DNA of 64,000 nucleotides from Misgurnus anguillicaudatus (GCF_027580225.2 NC_073346.2:7714001-7778000), one strand, 5' to 3'; shown: positions 22,206-34,189, numbered from the stretch's first letter. Numbers and translations: made by a program. The notes: generated by a model not told the origin, from the sequence alone.

Positions 22206-22486
22206 GTTTTCTAAGCTAAGGATGGTTGTGTGGTCCTTGTGGGTGAGGGTGTCCGGTCCAGACATGCTACACTTGAAGGCCTGTTTCTGACCAATTATGT
22301 TGGAGATTTTGCGGCATACTCTCACAAAAATAAAGTTTTAAATATTTATGGTAGAAAATGTACATTTCTTCATGGAACATAATATTTACATAGTACACTA
22401 ATTAGTTTTGGCATAAAAGAAAAATCGATAATTCTTACCCATGCAATGTATTTTTGGCTTTGTCTTTTGTATGCTGTGTTTCATAT

Positions 22487-22690
22487 TACAGTGGTGTGAA
22501 AAAGTCTTAGCCCCCTGCCTTATTTTATTTATTTTTTGCATGTTTGTCACACTTTAATGTTTGAGATTATGAAACAAATGTAAATTTGAATTAAAGATAA
22601 CACAAGTAAACACAACATGCAGTTTGTTTTTATTATAAAGGAAAATTCCAACATGCGTTTTTGCTCCCTTTAAATATCTCTTAAGAACTT
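22487..22690. repeat. Tc1-like element end
   Basis: CAGTGGTGTGAAAAAGTCTT followed by AGCCCCCTGCC matches the usual start of fish Tc1-like elements (CAGTG..GAAAAAGT..). Only this end is present; an (AT)n run follows at 22,701-22,731. Confidence 0.65.
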
Positions 22691-22698
22691 AGAGTCAA

Positions 22699-22700
<2 letters not shown>

Positions 22701-22731
<31 letters not shown>
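22701..22731. repeat. (AT)n microsatellite
   Basis: About 15 AT dinucleotides next to the Tc1-like end. Confidence 0.95.
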
Positions 22732-22738
<7 letters not shown>

Positions 22739-22837
22739 AGGGCTGTCAAAATTAACGCTGATTAACACAACGGACAATTTCGGTTTGACCCTTGGTCTAG
22801 CCTATAGTTGAATGAATTGAGATCTGAATTTAACCAA

Positions 22838-23252
22838 TAGACCCCTTCACGGTTCACGTCACAGGCTGTTCCCACTGCGCATGTCGGGGTCAGAAAAGTC
22901 ATTACAGCTGATTGACTTGCGTATTATTCAGTATCGTCAAAAATGCCTACTTACGTCGTGGGCTGTGAAAATCGCACGAGGTCTTCCGTTAAGTTTTCGC
23001 GATTCATGCAGAATCTCAAAAACAAAAAAATACAACATCTGCGTCTGCAAGCAATTAACGTGCAAACTGGGACAATGCAAAGATCAAAGAGGCTTGTGTT
23101 TGTAGTGCTCACTTCATTTGAGGTAAGTCATCATTTTTCAGCACTGTTAGATTAAATTATAAAGCCTAAATGGTATGAACAGTTCGACCCCGTGCTGCGC
23201 GCGCACCCGATAGTCATTCAATGTTTACAAACCTTGAAGGGGTCTATATCCT
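22838..23252 (+). mobile_element. Non-autonomous DNA element carrying a THAP exon
   Basis: The ends TAGACCCCTTCACGG and CCTTGAAGGGGTCTA are inverted repeats. The interior has one THAP-like coding exon followed by a GTAAGT splice donor. No clear TSD. THAP domains occur in P-element-like and Kolobok transposases; which one this derives from is open. Confidence 0.6.
22943..23116 (+). pseudogene. THAP zinc-finger exon relic
   Basis: Starts ATG at 22,943 (MPTYVVGCENR), matching the THAP start M-P-x-x-C-x-x-x-x-C with the first Cys changed. The late CSAHF motif is present in another frame, so at least one frameshift has occurred. The exon ends at GAG/GTAAGT near 23,119. The domain binds DNA through a C2CH zinc site; this copy cannot be functional. 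Confidence 0.6.
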
Positions 23253-23259
23253 AGTGAGA

Positions 23260-25870
23260 AGTAAACACACACATTCCAAGTCGTGAACACACACAGTGGG
23301 CAGTTATCACTGCAGTGCCCAGGAAACAATGGGGTACAGGTTTGAGTTTTGCTCAAGGGCACCTCCCTCTCAGATCTGACACAAAAACACAACAAAGTCA
23401 AAGCCTCAGGTTTAACCTGAGGGCCAGTGTCCTGGAGAGTTTAGCTGAAACTTCCCTTAACACACCTGCCTGAAAGTTTCTAGTCTGCCTAGCAAGACCT
23501 TGATTTGCTGGATGAGGTGTGTTTTATGTCATGGTTAGTAAGACATCATTGGCAGATGGTTAAAATGCATTATTTTATAATAAAATGAATTTCCTTAAAA
23601 GTATAAGTAGCATTTATGTTTTAGGATATTTTCTTTACTTCTAAAACACAACACAAATCACTGGCTAATTTAGAATACAAGTAAAAACAAAATGGAAAAT
23701 TAATATGCAGTGAACAGTACTGCATATGATGTTTTTGAATTATGTTTGCAGCAATCACATCACAACATCGGAAAGAACACGTTCATTCAGATGCAATAAC
23801 ATTGCATTAAGGGGGTCGCAAACTGCACGTCCACATTGCACTACATTTAAAAGTCGAACACACTAGGGGTATCTAGCTGTCCGCTGCACTCCCCTGTGTC
23901 TTTGGTATTTCATACCCTGAAAAGAAGCAAAAGCCTCAATGTTGGGTCAATTTTTAATGCACTGGATATCTCCTACTTTAGCGCCACTTTTTGATGTGCA
24001 TTCCACATCACTTTCTGTTGCTCAGGGCTTCCCCCTTCAGCGTCATTTGATGTGCAAGATACTTTCAGTTGTTTGGTTTGTACGTCAAGTAAAGACAACT
24101 TTAATTCATTGCATGTATTGTGTACAAGTAGAAATCATTTTGAATACAGCTGCCGAAAAATTTTTGAGACCACTCCAGTTTTGCCTTACATCATAATTGT
24201 TCAATTCCAACAAAGGCAAACCTCAGAAGTGACCTAAAGTCACCCAATAGCAAATGTAAAAAATCAGGGTTATTCCATCAAATATTCACTGTTGAATTGT
24301 TCCTAAAATAAATGTTAAAACATTAGTACTGTGTTGTTAAAAACTTTGAACTTGTTTCTTTGCAGTAAGCCTATTCAACATCTAAATTAAAATTTTCAGT
24401 AAATACGTGCAAAAAAATATTATTTTTGGGCAGAAGTGTTTTTTTTGTAGTTGATACAATATAACAAAAATGACCATTTTACTTAAACTCATACCTATAA
24501 ATAGTACACATATCAATTGAAAAGTGGTATTGATGTGTTCTCTTTTGGGCTTTATTTTTTACCTTTAAAGACTTCTCAAAGGTTGGTTACTACGCTTGAG
24601 TACCAATAAAAATAAAGTCTAAGCCTAAAAGTCCACCTTTACATCTTCCACTTTTGCTGGAAATGACCCTGTGTGGTTTGCTTTTTTCAATGAAACCAAT
24701 TGCATTCCTCATTCCAATCACCTCAAAAGAACAGCATCAGTTTCGGTACCTTACTACAGACATCCCAGCCCCATTCATTAGCATGCAGGTTAAAATATAC
24801 CCTTGGACTGTGGGAATGGCGGCCTGTGCCAGGAGACCTCTAAGCTGATTTGAGGGTGTGAGTCCTTGGATGAGAAACTCTTTCCCAACCAAAAAGTCGA
24901 TTAAAGCCAGCAGCTGTGTTTCAGGCTGTGCCAGGCGTTTGCCGCAGTGCCCCCCACCACCTTATCCCTGATCTCCCATCCCTCTTTCTCCTTTTTGATT
25001 TCAAGGAGCTGGGGCAATCGTCCAGGGATCTAAAGGGAGCCAAAGCCAGAAGTGCACCAAGGCAACATTCCTTAATCACCTTTCAGAAATGAGCCCTGCT
25101 ATGCACCCATGGCTTGTCCCATCAATAACAGCCAACTTCTCTGAGGTTTTCTGCCACTGAATGCATTTATGACTTAATGGCTCATTAAAGAGCACACCTG
25201 GTTTGCCTGAGAAAATTACCGTCAAGGATATCAAAGTGAAGTATGGACAAAGAACAGGCATGTCTGAGCGTGCAATGACTAGAATGAATATGCACTAAAT
25301 TAGATGTGGGTTGTAGTTTCAGAAGTGCTTTCTGTATACTGTCGTGCTTCTCCATGGATCATTAATGTTGTATGTAAAACCAAGCAGTCTTGTAATCTAT
25401 GTTCTAATTGTGTCTTTCCTTGCTACAGTCACTGTGCACTTTTCCCCTTATGATCCAATTACTACTCTTGACTGACTGAAGTCTTCAGTTTGTGCGTCTC
25501 CGACTGTGAAACGTTCCTCTGTAGTCACCAAATAAATTTCCATTAGGAATGTGAAATCAATACTTGCATCGGTCTTTAGCCTCTTTTAGCTTCCTAGTGG
25601 GATCTCTCTCTGACTTTTAAAGTATGTTAATGCAATTTATTGAACCTCTTTCCTTAATCACTCACATTGCCTATAATTACGTACCTCGCCGGGCTCCAGA
25701 GTTCTAATTGCTGATGCCTTTCCTGGAATTTCTCCTTTAATCCTCATGTGTAATTACCCCAGAAAAGACAGAAAGGCTTTCTGCAGCTGTTTCACGTAGA
25801 CATGAAAGATGTTCAGCTTTAAATGATCTGTTTACGTTTTCTTCATATTCATTTGCCCATTTCTACATAG
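23260..25870. other. Repeat-poor stretch, possible regulatory DNA
   Basis: No TE ends or paralogous repeats were found across most of this stretch and no convincing coding frame. Parts at 24,830-25,260 and 25,560-25,860 are less AT-rich, contain TAATTA/TAATTG homeodomain-type cores and look like single-copy sequence. Conservation cannot be judged from one genome. Confidence 0.35.
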
Positions 25871-25876
25871 ATACAT

Positions 25877-26165
25877 GCAATTCAATTCAATTTTATTTAT
25901 ATAGCACTTTTCACAATTGCTCAGTCGTCCCAAAGCAGCTTTACATTAATAAAAACAAGAGAAAACAAAGAAAAATCAGAGGACAACAAAAGTAGCAAAT
26001 ACAGGGGCTAAGATTAAACTGTACTAGTGGTTGGAGTAATAATGTAATGCATAGAAGAAAGCTAATGTCAGCTGACTCCCAAGGGGTTACAAAAAAACTC
26101 CTAGGAGGAAAAACATGTGTGAAAAAGTCCAAGGTAGAACAAAACATAGGACTCTGGTAGACAGA
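25877..26165 (-). repeat. LINE 3'-end fragment (L2-like), minus strand
   Basis: TTCAATTTTATTTATATAGC followed by CACTTTTCACAATTG and AAAGCAGCTTTACA is a very common fish repeat, the 3' UTR end of L2-like LINEs read in reverse, with ATTCA steps at its tip. Confidence 0.65.
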
Positions 26166-26680
26166 GCCAGACGTGTTTGTTCAGTACTATATATTACATT
26201 CTATTTTATTGACAATTATCAAGAGCGCATTTTTGCAGAGCAGCACATTCATTCCGCTCCGTTCGAATGTCAGGCAGATTCCCTTCACTGAGAACTCGAC
26301 ATTTTTATTTTGACCAAAACTGGATGTCCTCTCGCAGCTTAAAAAAATTGTCAGAAAGTGCGGGTGGAAGCAGATCATACAGAATTTTGTGGTTCCGTCG
26401 ATTGCAGACTTTTGTTATTTGATAGGCTATACGACTTGTCAATCATCCTTGCTTTCTATTTGGTGGATGAACCCTGTGCTAAGCTTGGACGTATTTTTAT
26501 ATTTTTTGTTGCTTGTCTTAAGTACAGTGCGCAGCAGAGGCATTACCAAGTTTTTGCGTAGTTTACAGTGACAAATTGTACCAGTGTACTATGAGGTCAA
26601 AATACGTACCTGCGACGCAAAATGCATACAGATTGGCAGGTCTGCAATTCTAATGATTGGGTTTGTGTTCGTGTTTTGTA

Positions 26681-27380
26681 TTTTTAGTTGAGGACTGCAG
26701 GAAAAAAATGGAAGAATATCAATGACACATATAGGCGGGAGGTAAATAAAATTAAAGAACATAAGAGAAGTGGGTCTGCTGCAGAGAGTCACAAGCAGTG
26801 GAAGTACTCTGCCAACATGGGCTTTCTCAACCCTTTTATGGAGGCAAGAGCAACCAGTAGAAACATGCCTGAAAGGGTTTGGGAGCCCATGATGGCAAAT
26901 TAAAGAAAACAAGTCCCGAGTATCCAAAAAGACCAGGCAGACCCAGCATTCAGTCAGGCAGACCCAGCATTCAGTCAGGCAGACCCAGCATTCAGTCAGG
27001 CAGACCCAGCAACCAGACAGGAAGACCCAACAACCAAACAGGAAGACCCGGCATTCAACCAGGGGCAGACGCAACATTCAACCAGGCAAACCCAGTGACC
27101 AATCAGGAAGACCCAGCACTTAAAAGACACAAAGGTGTTTTATTTGAGTATTTGAAAAAAGCTCCTGACTGCATTAAAAAGTGCAGAGGCACCATCCACA
27201 CACAGTTGTACACCATCAAATGATCCAGATGAACTGTTTGTTCGAAGCTTAATACCCCAGATTAAATTGCTAAAACCAAGAAAAAAGGAGATGGTAAAGT
27301 TTGAAATTCACAGACTACTCTATGAGGCCAGTTGCAGCCAAGAGGATGAGGAGAGACAGATAGAGCTGACAAAGCCATGA
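26681..27380 (+). pseudogene. Harbinger MADF/Myb-like accessory protein relic with BESS motif
   Basis: After a likely splice acceptor (TTTTTAG/TTGAGG) the frame reads CRKKWKNINDTYRREVNK, the core of a MADF domain, then SGSAAESHKQWKY and FL. A frameshift near 26,880-26,900 leads into a linker of RPSIQSG repeats. A second one near 27,215 leads to DPDELFVRSLIPQI and KKEMVKFEIHRLLYEA, a BESS motif. In Harbinger elements this partner binds DNA and brings the transposase to the nucleus. Exon 1 with the N-terminal part of MADF was not found. Confidence 0.8.
26933..27060. repeat. 21-bp coding tandem repeat in the linker
   Basis: AGGCAGACCCAGCATTCAGTC repeats three times almost exactly, followed by diverged units (ACCCAGCAACCAGACAGGA and similar). 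It encodes RPSIQSG-type heptads between the MADF and BESS regions. Confidence 0.9.
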
Positions 27381-27990
27381 GGGGTGGCAGGAAACTTTCT
27401 TACCTTCATGTCCCATACATGCATTCAGGGTTCATATTGTTAATCTTTTTTGATATCTTTGTTTAAACAAACGAAAACTGTTATGTGTTGTTAAACTTGC
27501 TTACTCACTTCACATACTGTAAATATTCATATTGTTATCTTCATTTAAAAAAGTAAAACTGTTAAGAAGAGAGCAGTTAGTGTTTATATTGTTGAAATGT
27601 TGGTGTACAACACGCTTATACTGTAAAAAATATTACTACAAGGTCATACATACTAATTATATTTTATATTATATTACTCCAAAGGCCAGTTTTGTTGAAA
27701 TGTATAAGTTGTAAAAATTATTTTTTGATTTCATGTATTAAAATATTTACTATTTATATAGTTTATATAAAATTTCATAGCCTTTTATTTACCATACTAC
27801 ATAGTGGGTGTTATGGTCAAGCATGTATATTCATACTTTATGCATTTGTGTAGATGTGTTTGCATGGGCATATGTATAGTGAGAATAAAATGACTAATTG
27901 AAGATTTTTCTTTTATTCAAATGTGGGTCACTCTTAAAAGAGCCTTTGGTTTGGTTCTTAGAAGAACCTTTATGCCTGTAGCTGCCAAGG
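27381..27990. other. AT-rich spacer inside the Harbinger relic
   Basis: Lies between the two convergent genes. No motif beyond AT-rich sequence and AATAAAATG at 27,886, which would serve as a plus-strand poly(A) signal. Confidence 0.4.
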
Positions 27991-27999
27991 AGCTGCACT

Positions 28000-29425
28000 C
28001 TCAGCAAAAAGTCTCACACGCATTGCTTCCCATGCAGCATTGTTGCTCCCTACTTTGCTTATGTTATGCAGTGCAGAACATTCTCTGCACTAACATGGCT
28101 TAGTGGGTCCCACACAGTCCTCGTTGTCCTCCGTATGAAGTTCTGTAGAACACAGGTGGGCTTCACATGGGCTTCCACATTGGAAGGACTGACTCCAATT
28201 ACACTCCTGTACATTCACCACTGTGCTGCAAGTTTACCAGACCAATTCTCAACAGTCAGCCTTGCCGTGAAAGCCTGTAGTTAATCACCCCGTGTCTACT
28301 GGGAAGGGTGGTAACAGGAAAAAGGTCTCATCAATTCTCTGTGGAGAGGGAAGGCTTTGTCTGCCACGAAGACGTGAGGCTGGGGCCCCAGGTGCTCTGC
28401 TCCTGGCAGCAGTGTTTCTTTAGGTAAGCCAAGGGTGCAACGGCAAAGATTATTACCAAACGTGCTATTTGACAGAGTCCCACCATCACTTGTCTTCCCA
28501 TAACTGCCAACATCAATGATGTGAAAGCAATATTTGGCATCTGCAACTGCTAAAAGGACAATAGAGTATGTCCCTTTATACTGTAGTTGTAGAATAGTGA
28601 GCCAGACTGGTTGGAGGCCTGGATCACTGCATGCTTTCCATCAATAGATCCTACACAGTTTGGTAAGTTCCAGCAATGGTGGAACTCTGCTACAATATCC
28701 CGCCAGTCATGTAGTCATCCACCAGGGAGTCCCAAATTCCCTTTATGACCTCTGCCCAATACCAGCTACAGTTCTGTGCCCAACCCGGTAGCTGAAGGCA
28801 GTAGTGCGGTATGATGTTGCCAAGAACCTACAGAAGTATACAATACACAATATGAGTTTTTACTTTAATGACTCATATAATTATACATTTAAGAAGTAGC
28901 TCTGTATATATTAAACATGCTTAACTGTAAAACACACACATGCCATAGGCATTCTAAATGAAAACATGTGATGAATGTTGCCCATTAAATATAATATTAA
29001 CCAGTAAATATATATTATCTAAAGATGAGAATAGGATCATAAGAGTTTGATTTTACTCACTGGTTTAAATTTTTGACATTACCTTGGTCAATATTAAAGA
29101 TATCAAGGTTATAAACACTACATTATGTTATTTACATTTAAATCAAAAGCTATTGTAAAATACATAGATGTAAACAAATTGCCAGTAGTTTGTGTTCTCT
29201 TTTTCAATCAAGAGGATCCACCCTCCGCAGCAGCTCATCAAATTGGGTCCTGTCCGGTCTGAAGTACTGCTGGAACCAGGATTCATCCAGTCACAGCTCC
29301 TGCACCAGCCCGTGGTTCCTGCCGTGCTGATTCCGAGGCTGAATGGTTTTGTGAACCCAGATAGTCCGGCATTTGCAGTTTCACCAAAGATATATAGCCG
29401 CAATGGCAAAAAGCATGCGTTGTTC
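28000..29425 (-). pseudogene. Harbinger DDE transposase relic
   Basis: Minus-strand reading, 5' to 3': LVQEL then LDESWFQQYF and TQFDELLRRVDP (29,330-29,200, N-terminal region); IPHYCLQLPGWAQ; CVGSIDGKHAVIQ with the first Asp; CFHIIDVGSYGKTSDGG with the second Asp; VADKAFPLHRELM; NYRLSR; and, in a shifted frame, RLTVEN with the catalytic Glu, then VIGVSPSNVEA. All three catalytic positions can be seen, but stops, frameshifts and an internal AT-rich insert or intron (~28,830-29,190) break the frame. Confidence 0.85.
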
Positions 29426-29685
29426 CTTGATCATTGTTCATATATGAAGCGCTTTATGTATTGATTCCATATATATTATTATTTATATTGTATTTCCCTC
29501 TCAAAAGTTTGTTTTTAGCGGCAAAAGAACTGATTCGTTGTTTACAACATGGGGTAACGTCACATTGAATGTCGTTACTACGCAACCAGAAGTGAAAACG
29601 CCCACAAGCGGCCTCAACCACCAGTCAGCGGTGACAAGCAGAGATAACGCCGCTGGCTGTATGAATGGGGCATCAGTGTCACCAG

Positions 29686-30757
29686 GGGCCTCATTTATAA
29701 AGTGTGCGTACGCACAAAATGGGTCTGAAAACATGCGTATGCAACTTCCCACGCAAATGTTGTGATCTATAAAAAAAACTTTACGGCAGAATGTGCACAC
29801 CTGTAAGCAAACTCTGAACCATGCGTATGGACATTCTGGAGACAATTAATGGGATTTGACATCACAATGTCCACTACGGGAGTGCAAGATGAACCAACAG
29901 ATGGATAGCATCAAATACGCATCCATTAGATAACTGAAGAACACAGTGTAAATAACCAAATATTTTCCTTAATTACTGTGCATTTTTTATCATCAAATGT
30001 CAAAGTGTGGAAATACATCAAGTTCCCGGATAATGGTTTCTCTCTATGTTATCATTATAATAGTCCTAATTATGATGTTCATAACAAAACCAGCATGAAG
30101 AAACATTTGTTCGCCTGTTACACTAAAATAAATATTTACTCACACTTGTTCAAGTTAATGCAAGTCTGTTAGGTAAAAATATATTACTATGTATGTTTTT
30201 AAATTATACATTTTTATATTTTTGCTCCTTGTAGAGCAGAGGAGAAAGCTTGTGCGGCTGGAGAACAGACTGCATAGAAACGCGTGCACAAGTATTTATT
30301 TAATTTTAGTGATACCTCTCATTTATGCTGTGATTTTGGCAAGGTGCACAATACAATCACTGTAAAAATATTACAAATGCTGATTCCCGTGTGTAATGAT
30401 GCACTATTGCAATGCTGGAGGATTACGACAATGGCTTGTGTTTATTGGCCGGGCGCATTTAGCTTATGAACTAACAATTGGATGCCAGTCTCATTAATAT
30501 GAGGATTAGCATTTAGGAGGTGATTTGCATTGACTATTTATTATGGTTAAAAATGGGCATCTATAGGGCAGGATATGAGGCAGATTCACATACGCACACT
30601 TTCAGGTGATCTGTGATTTTATAAAAGGAACATTGCTTGCTGGTGTGCGTACACATGGTTTTAAATCAAAATATTTTTTTGCATACGCTATTTTTGGCTT
30701 TTGTGCGTAGGTAGACTTTTGGTAAGGATCCTAGGCACAGTTTTACAAATGAGGCCC
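29686..30757. mobile_element. Harbinger-type MITE, 1,072 bp, TSD CAG
   Basis: Left end GGGCCTCATTTATAAAGTGT, right end TTTACAAATGAGGCCC, with GTGCGTACGCAC-like motifs repeated inside both arms. CAG lies at 29,683-29,685 and 30,758-30,760 as a 3-bp TSD, in line with the 3-bp TSDs of PIF/Harbinger. No coding region recognised. Confidence 0.75.
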
Positions 30758-30959
30758 CAGGTTTGAGGACAAGACAGGGAGAGAGGAACAAAATCCTATT
30801 ACCATAGGGGTCCCTTACATACTGTATATTGCGAGTGTCATACAGTATAATGAAAGAATGTGTGCTTGGTTCAGAACAAGCTAACTATTGCGGCATAAGT
30901 ATATTTACAAGACAAGTTATGTGAATGCATTGTTAAAGATATACTGTATGTCTTTAGTT

Positions 30960-31440
30960 TAGACTTAAAGGTAGGATAACAGATTTGATCCTGAAACATT
31001 TTTAGTTATGCTGGTTAAAAGTCTCCACACATCCTGATAGCAATAACTGTGTTAAGTTGTTTAAATGTATTTGTAGAAATTTGTCATCTGTGAAAGGCGT
31101 AGGACCAAAAAATGTTCAACCAATCATAGATTTCGGTCCAAACGGACGTTGCCTTTTTAGTCCCTTATACGTTAGCATAATTTGAATGCCCACTGCGCAA
31201 CTTGTACACGCAGACACCATATGTCATCGGTGCGTTCACGTGCGTTCACCTCCTGTTTGTAAACAGCGAGAATGGCAAACTTTTCTGCTGAATTGACAAC
31301 CTGCATAGGAGCCACAAAACGAAAGACATCTTTTATAACAACAACATAAAAAACTGCCTGGATCAGCAAGAGCAAAAACCCAAATTAACATCGGCAACCA
31401 CGAGATGCAAACAGCTGCAGGAGGCAAAGGGTCTTAAAGG
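30960..31440. repeat. Decayed multicopy coding repeat
   Basis: From ATGGCAAACTTTTCTGC (31,272) the plus strand reads MANFSAELTTCIGATKRKTS then, with stops, AWISKSKNPN. It resembles from memory a short protein found in many fish TE copies. No terminal repeats or catalytic motif to name the family. Confidence 0.35.
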
Positions 31441-31838
31441 GTCATTGCACTGTTTATTTTGGTAGGGTAGGTACGCGATATGTTTGTTTTGAGATTGATT
31501 CAGATATTCTACTTTGATGAAACATTGTGTTGCTTATGAAATTTGTGTTCGTTTACGGATTAGCGTAATGATATAGTTACTACGTCTACACAACCGAAAG
31601 TGTGCTTTAACTAATTCTGATGTAAACCAGTTGTTTATGTTGGTTATTTTGGAAGTGTTATTCACTTTGTACTGCAAAGTTTTCTCACTGCTGAATGAGA
31701 CATGAGATGTGACCGTCTGATCTGTGTGTGTTCATGTGTTTTGAAAGAGGCATGACTTTGACGGCTATTTAAATGGAGGGTGGGATCGTTATTTCATTGC
31801 TATGCGGCTACCGTTAGCATTTTTCAAAATGTGAAACT

Positions 31839-33451
31839 TAGGGATGGGTATTGTTTGGGTCGATACCAGTGCCAAATCGATACTTTTACAACGGTTCCGG
31901 TGCCTAAACGGTGCCTAAAGCGGTACTTTGAAAAAAAGAGTCACAGAAAGATGGTAGATGAAAGTACAGCATAAAACACTATGAAAATTCTTCTCTGTTT
32001 GTCATTTGTTTATTAATGATTTGCCTAAAGCACCATCATCTTTTAAGACCTGCATTCTTGATTTCTTTTTTAAGAAATTTTTGATTTGTGAATTAAATAA
32101 AATCTTCTCAACACTCCACTTTGAGCTCAGAAAAATGTTCTATGATTGGTTGTTAATAATCTGTTCAATGATTGGTTAAAGCCTACGCGGCTGCCGCTCA
32201 CAAAAAGATAAAGGGCGAGTTCTAATCGAAAGTGATCCTCCCTATGTCCTATTCCCTTCGAAGATCAGATCTCTTGAACTCTAGAGAAAGTTGCACAATT
32301 GTGTGTCTCATAGTGTGGCTAATTAAACACACTTGGCAAATAGAGCAATAAAATACAGCGTCTTTTTCTCTTTATTTGGATCGACTGTTCATGCGAAATC
32401 CTCTTCGTGAAGTGCCCTTCAATGGCGCAAAACGGCATTTGGAATTCACCCAAAATATTTTCTTATCGGCTTGTAAAACCATTCACGTTTTGACGCTTTC
32501 TGCTTGTCTCCGTTGAACTTGACACTCGTGACTGCCGCGGCCCATCTCAGGCCAATATCAGCCGAAGTACTAATAAAAACATTAGTGAGGTAATACGTTT
32601 TAGCAAATTCTCTGAAGGAATGTTTCCATATAAAATATTTAATAGAAGAACAATGTCGCACACCTGTTAGTTCCGGTTAGGTGCGTTGGATGAAGAGATA
32701 ATGAAGTCCACCAAACATTTATAAAAAAAGGGAATATCCCGCACACTATTAACTTGCAAAATTATGATTTTTGCAAGTTAATAGTGTGCGGGATATTCCC
32801 TTTTCTTATAAACCATATAAATATAAAATAAGCTGCCGTCAGATCAATTGCGGCATTCACGCGCTCCTTTGAGGATCTCACACAAATGCGTTAAAACACA
32901 AATAAATGAAAGATTTAATTGACATAATTTTCATTACTACGAATGCTTATTTGTTCATTATAATTTTTTTATTAAAACAGAACAACAATAAAAATGTAAA
33001 ATGACTCGCTTAACGTTTAACAAAAACGAATAGACGGTAAACATTTTATCCGCCCTATAACATAAATAAATATAAGATCCTTAGATTTTTCAAAACAAAT
33101 GATTGGTTTCCGTTTTTTTATCAATATAAAACTACAATAATGTAAAATATGAACAAACTCACCTAAGTTAAGCGAAGAAATCAAATTTGAATCCTCTGTA
33201 TTATCAAATCTTTCCGACTTTCACATTCACGTGAATTTTGTAAGTGAGGAAATTATTTACACCATATGAGTGCAGTATAATTTAACTAGCGATTGTGCTG
33301 TGCTTGTGTGATTATGCTTTTTGCACTACAGAGAGCAAAATACTTCAGTCAACCGTTCATGCATTAAGAGGCACCGAAATGAGGCACCGAAATCTGTGTT
33401 CTGATTCGGTCCGGTAGGTACCGCCCATATGCGTTTCGGTACCCAACCCTA
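31839..33451. mobile_element. hAT-like element, ~1.6 kb
   Basis: Left end TAGGGATGGGTATTG and right end GGTACCCAACCCTA are inverted repeats; sub-terminal GGTGCC/GGCACC motifs occur on both sides (CGGTTCCGGTGCC, GAGGCACCGAAA). No exact TSD found and no transposase frame. It contains a perfect hairpin at 32,726-32,804. Confidence 0.6.
32726..32804. repeat. Perfect 36-bp inverted repeat with 7-nt loop
   Basis: Arm 32,726-32,761 (includes GGGAATATCCCGCACACT) and arm 32,769-32,804 are exact reverse complements around the loop TTATGAT. Confidence 0.95.
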
Positions 33452-33579
33452 AAAACCATACCTTTAAATTGATCGACTGTGTCTTGATCGAGCCGCAATA
33501 TACACAACGGATTGTATTCTGAAAATAATTCACGAAGATACAGAGACGCTAGAGTTTTCATCAACTCATAATCATATTC

Positions 33580-34045
33580 AACATGATCTCACGAATTTCA
33601 GTGGGATAGTCACAGAATTTTTTACTCACAGAATTTTTTACTCATTTTTCGGTGGCATTCTCACGGATCTCCACATTTTTCCGTGGCTGTCTTTTTCCGT
33701 GGCATTCTCACGGATTGGTTATTCAACTGCTTTTTACTATTTTCAAACCATTGTCTCTTCGGTTTAGGTTAGATTTGGTGTTTGCGTTAATATGTCACTT
33801 TAAGTATTGGTTTATACTATTTTTCAGATTTATTCTTTTATATTTTCTAAACTTTAAACAATTGTCACCTGGCATTGGGGTTAGAGTTGGGTTTGGGTAA
33901 GGATGTCATTTTATGTAGATCTAACCATAAACCGAAGCGACAATGGTAAGAAAATTGGACAAAACAGTTGAGTAACCAATCCTTGAGAATGCCACAGAAA
34001 AATGAGCAAAACGTTCTGTGACTTTCCATTTGGTGAGTGTCATCT
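33580..34045. mobile_element. Foldback MITE sharing its core with 17,919-18,405
   Basis: The left arm has AGTCACAGAA, ACTCATTTTTC, GTGGCATTCTCA, CGGATTGGTTATTCAACTG. The right arm has the inverse: CAGTTGAGTAACCAATCC, TTGAGAATGCCAC, AAAAATGAGC, TTCTGTGACT. The core CACCTGGCATTGGGGTTAGA and AACCATAAACCGAAGCGAC match the core of the MITE at 17,919. Exact ends not fixed. Confidence 0.65.
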
Positions 34046-34084
34046 TAAGGCAGGCGTTTGTGATGCTTAATTGCAAAGGAATTG

Positions 34085-34180
34085 ACACAAACACACACAG
34101 AGAGAGAGACAGGAGACAGACAATATAAAACACACACACACACACAGACAATACACACACGCATGTATGTGTGTGATAGG
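34085..34180. repeat. Compound (CA)n/(GA)n microsatellite
   Basis: ACACACACAGAGAGAGAG followed by two (CA)n runs and TGTATGTGTGTG. Confidence 0.9.
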
Positions 34181-34189
34181 CACAGTTTT

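Larger units (their letters stand above)
26400..29640. mobile_element. PIF/Harbinger transposon relic (two genes)
   Basis: A MADF/BESS gene relic on the plus strand (26,681-27,380) and a Harbinger DDE transposase relic on the minus strand (about 29,425-28,000) lie tail to tail, the two-gene content of PIF/Harbinger elements. The termini were not identified, so the outer coordinates are approximate. Confidence 0.75.

Noticed and set aside
31839..33451. Exact 8-bp TSD for this hAT-like element
   Set aside because: The flanking 8-mers do not match, so only the inverted tips support the call.
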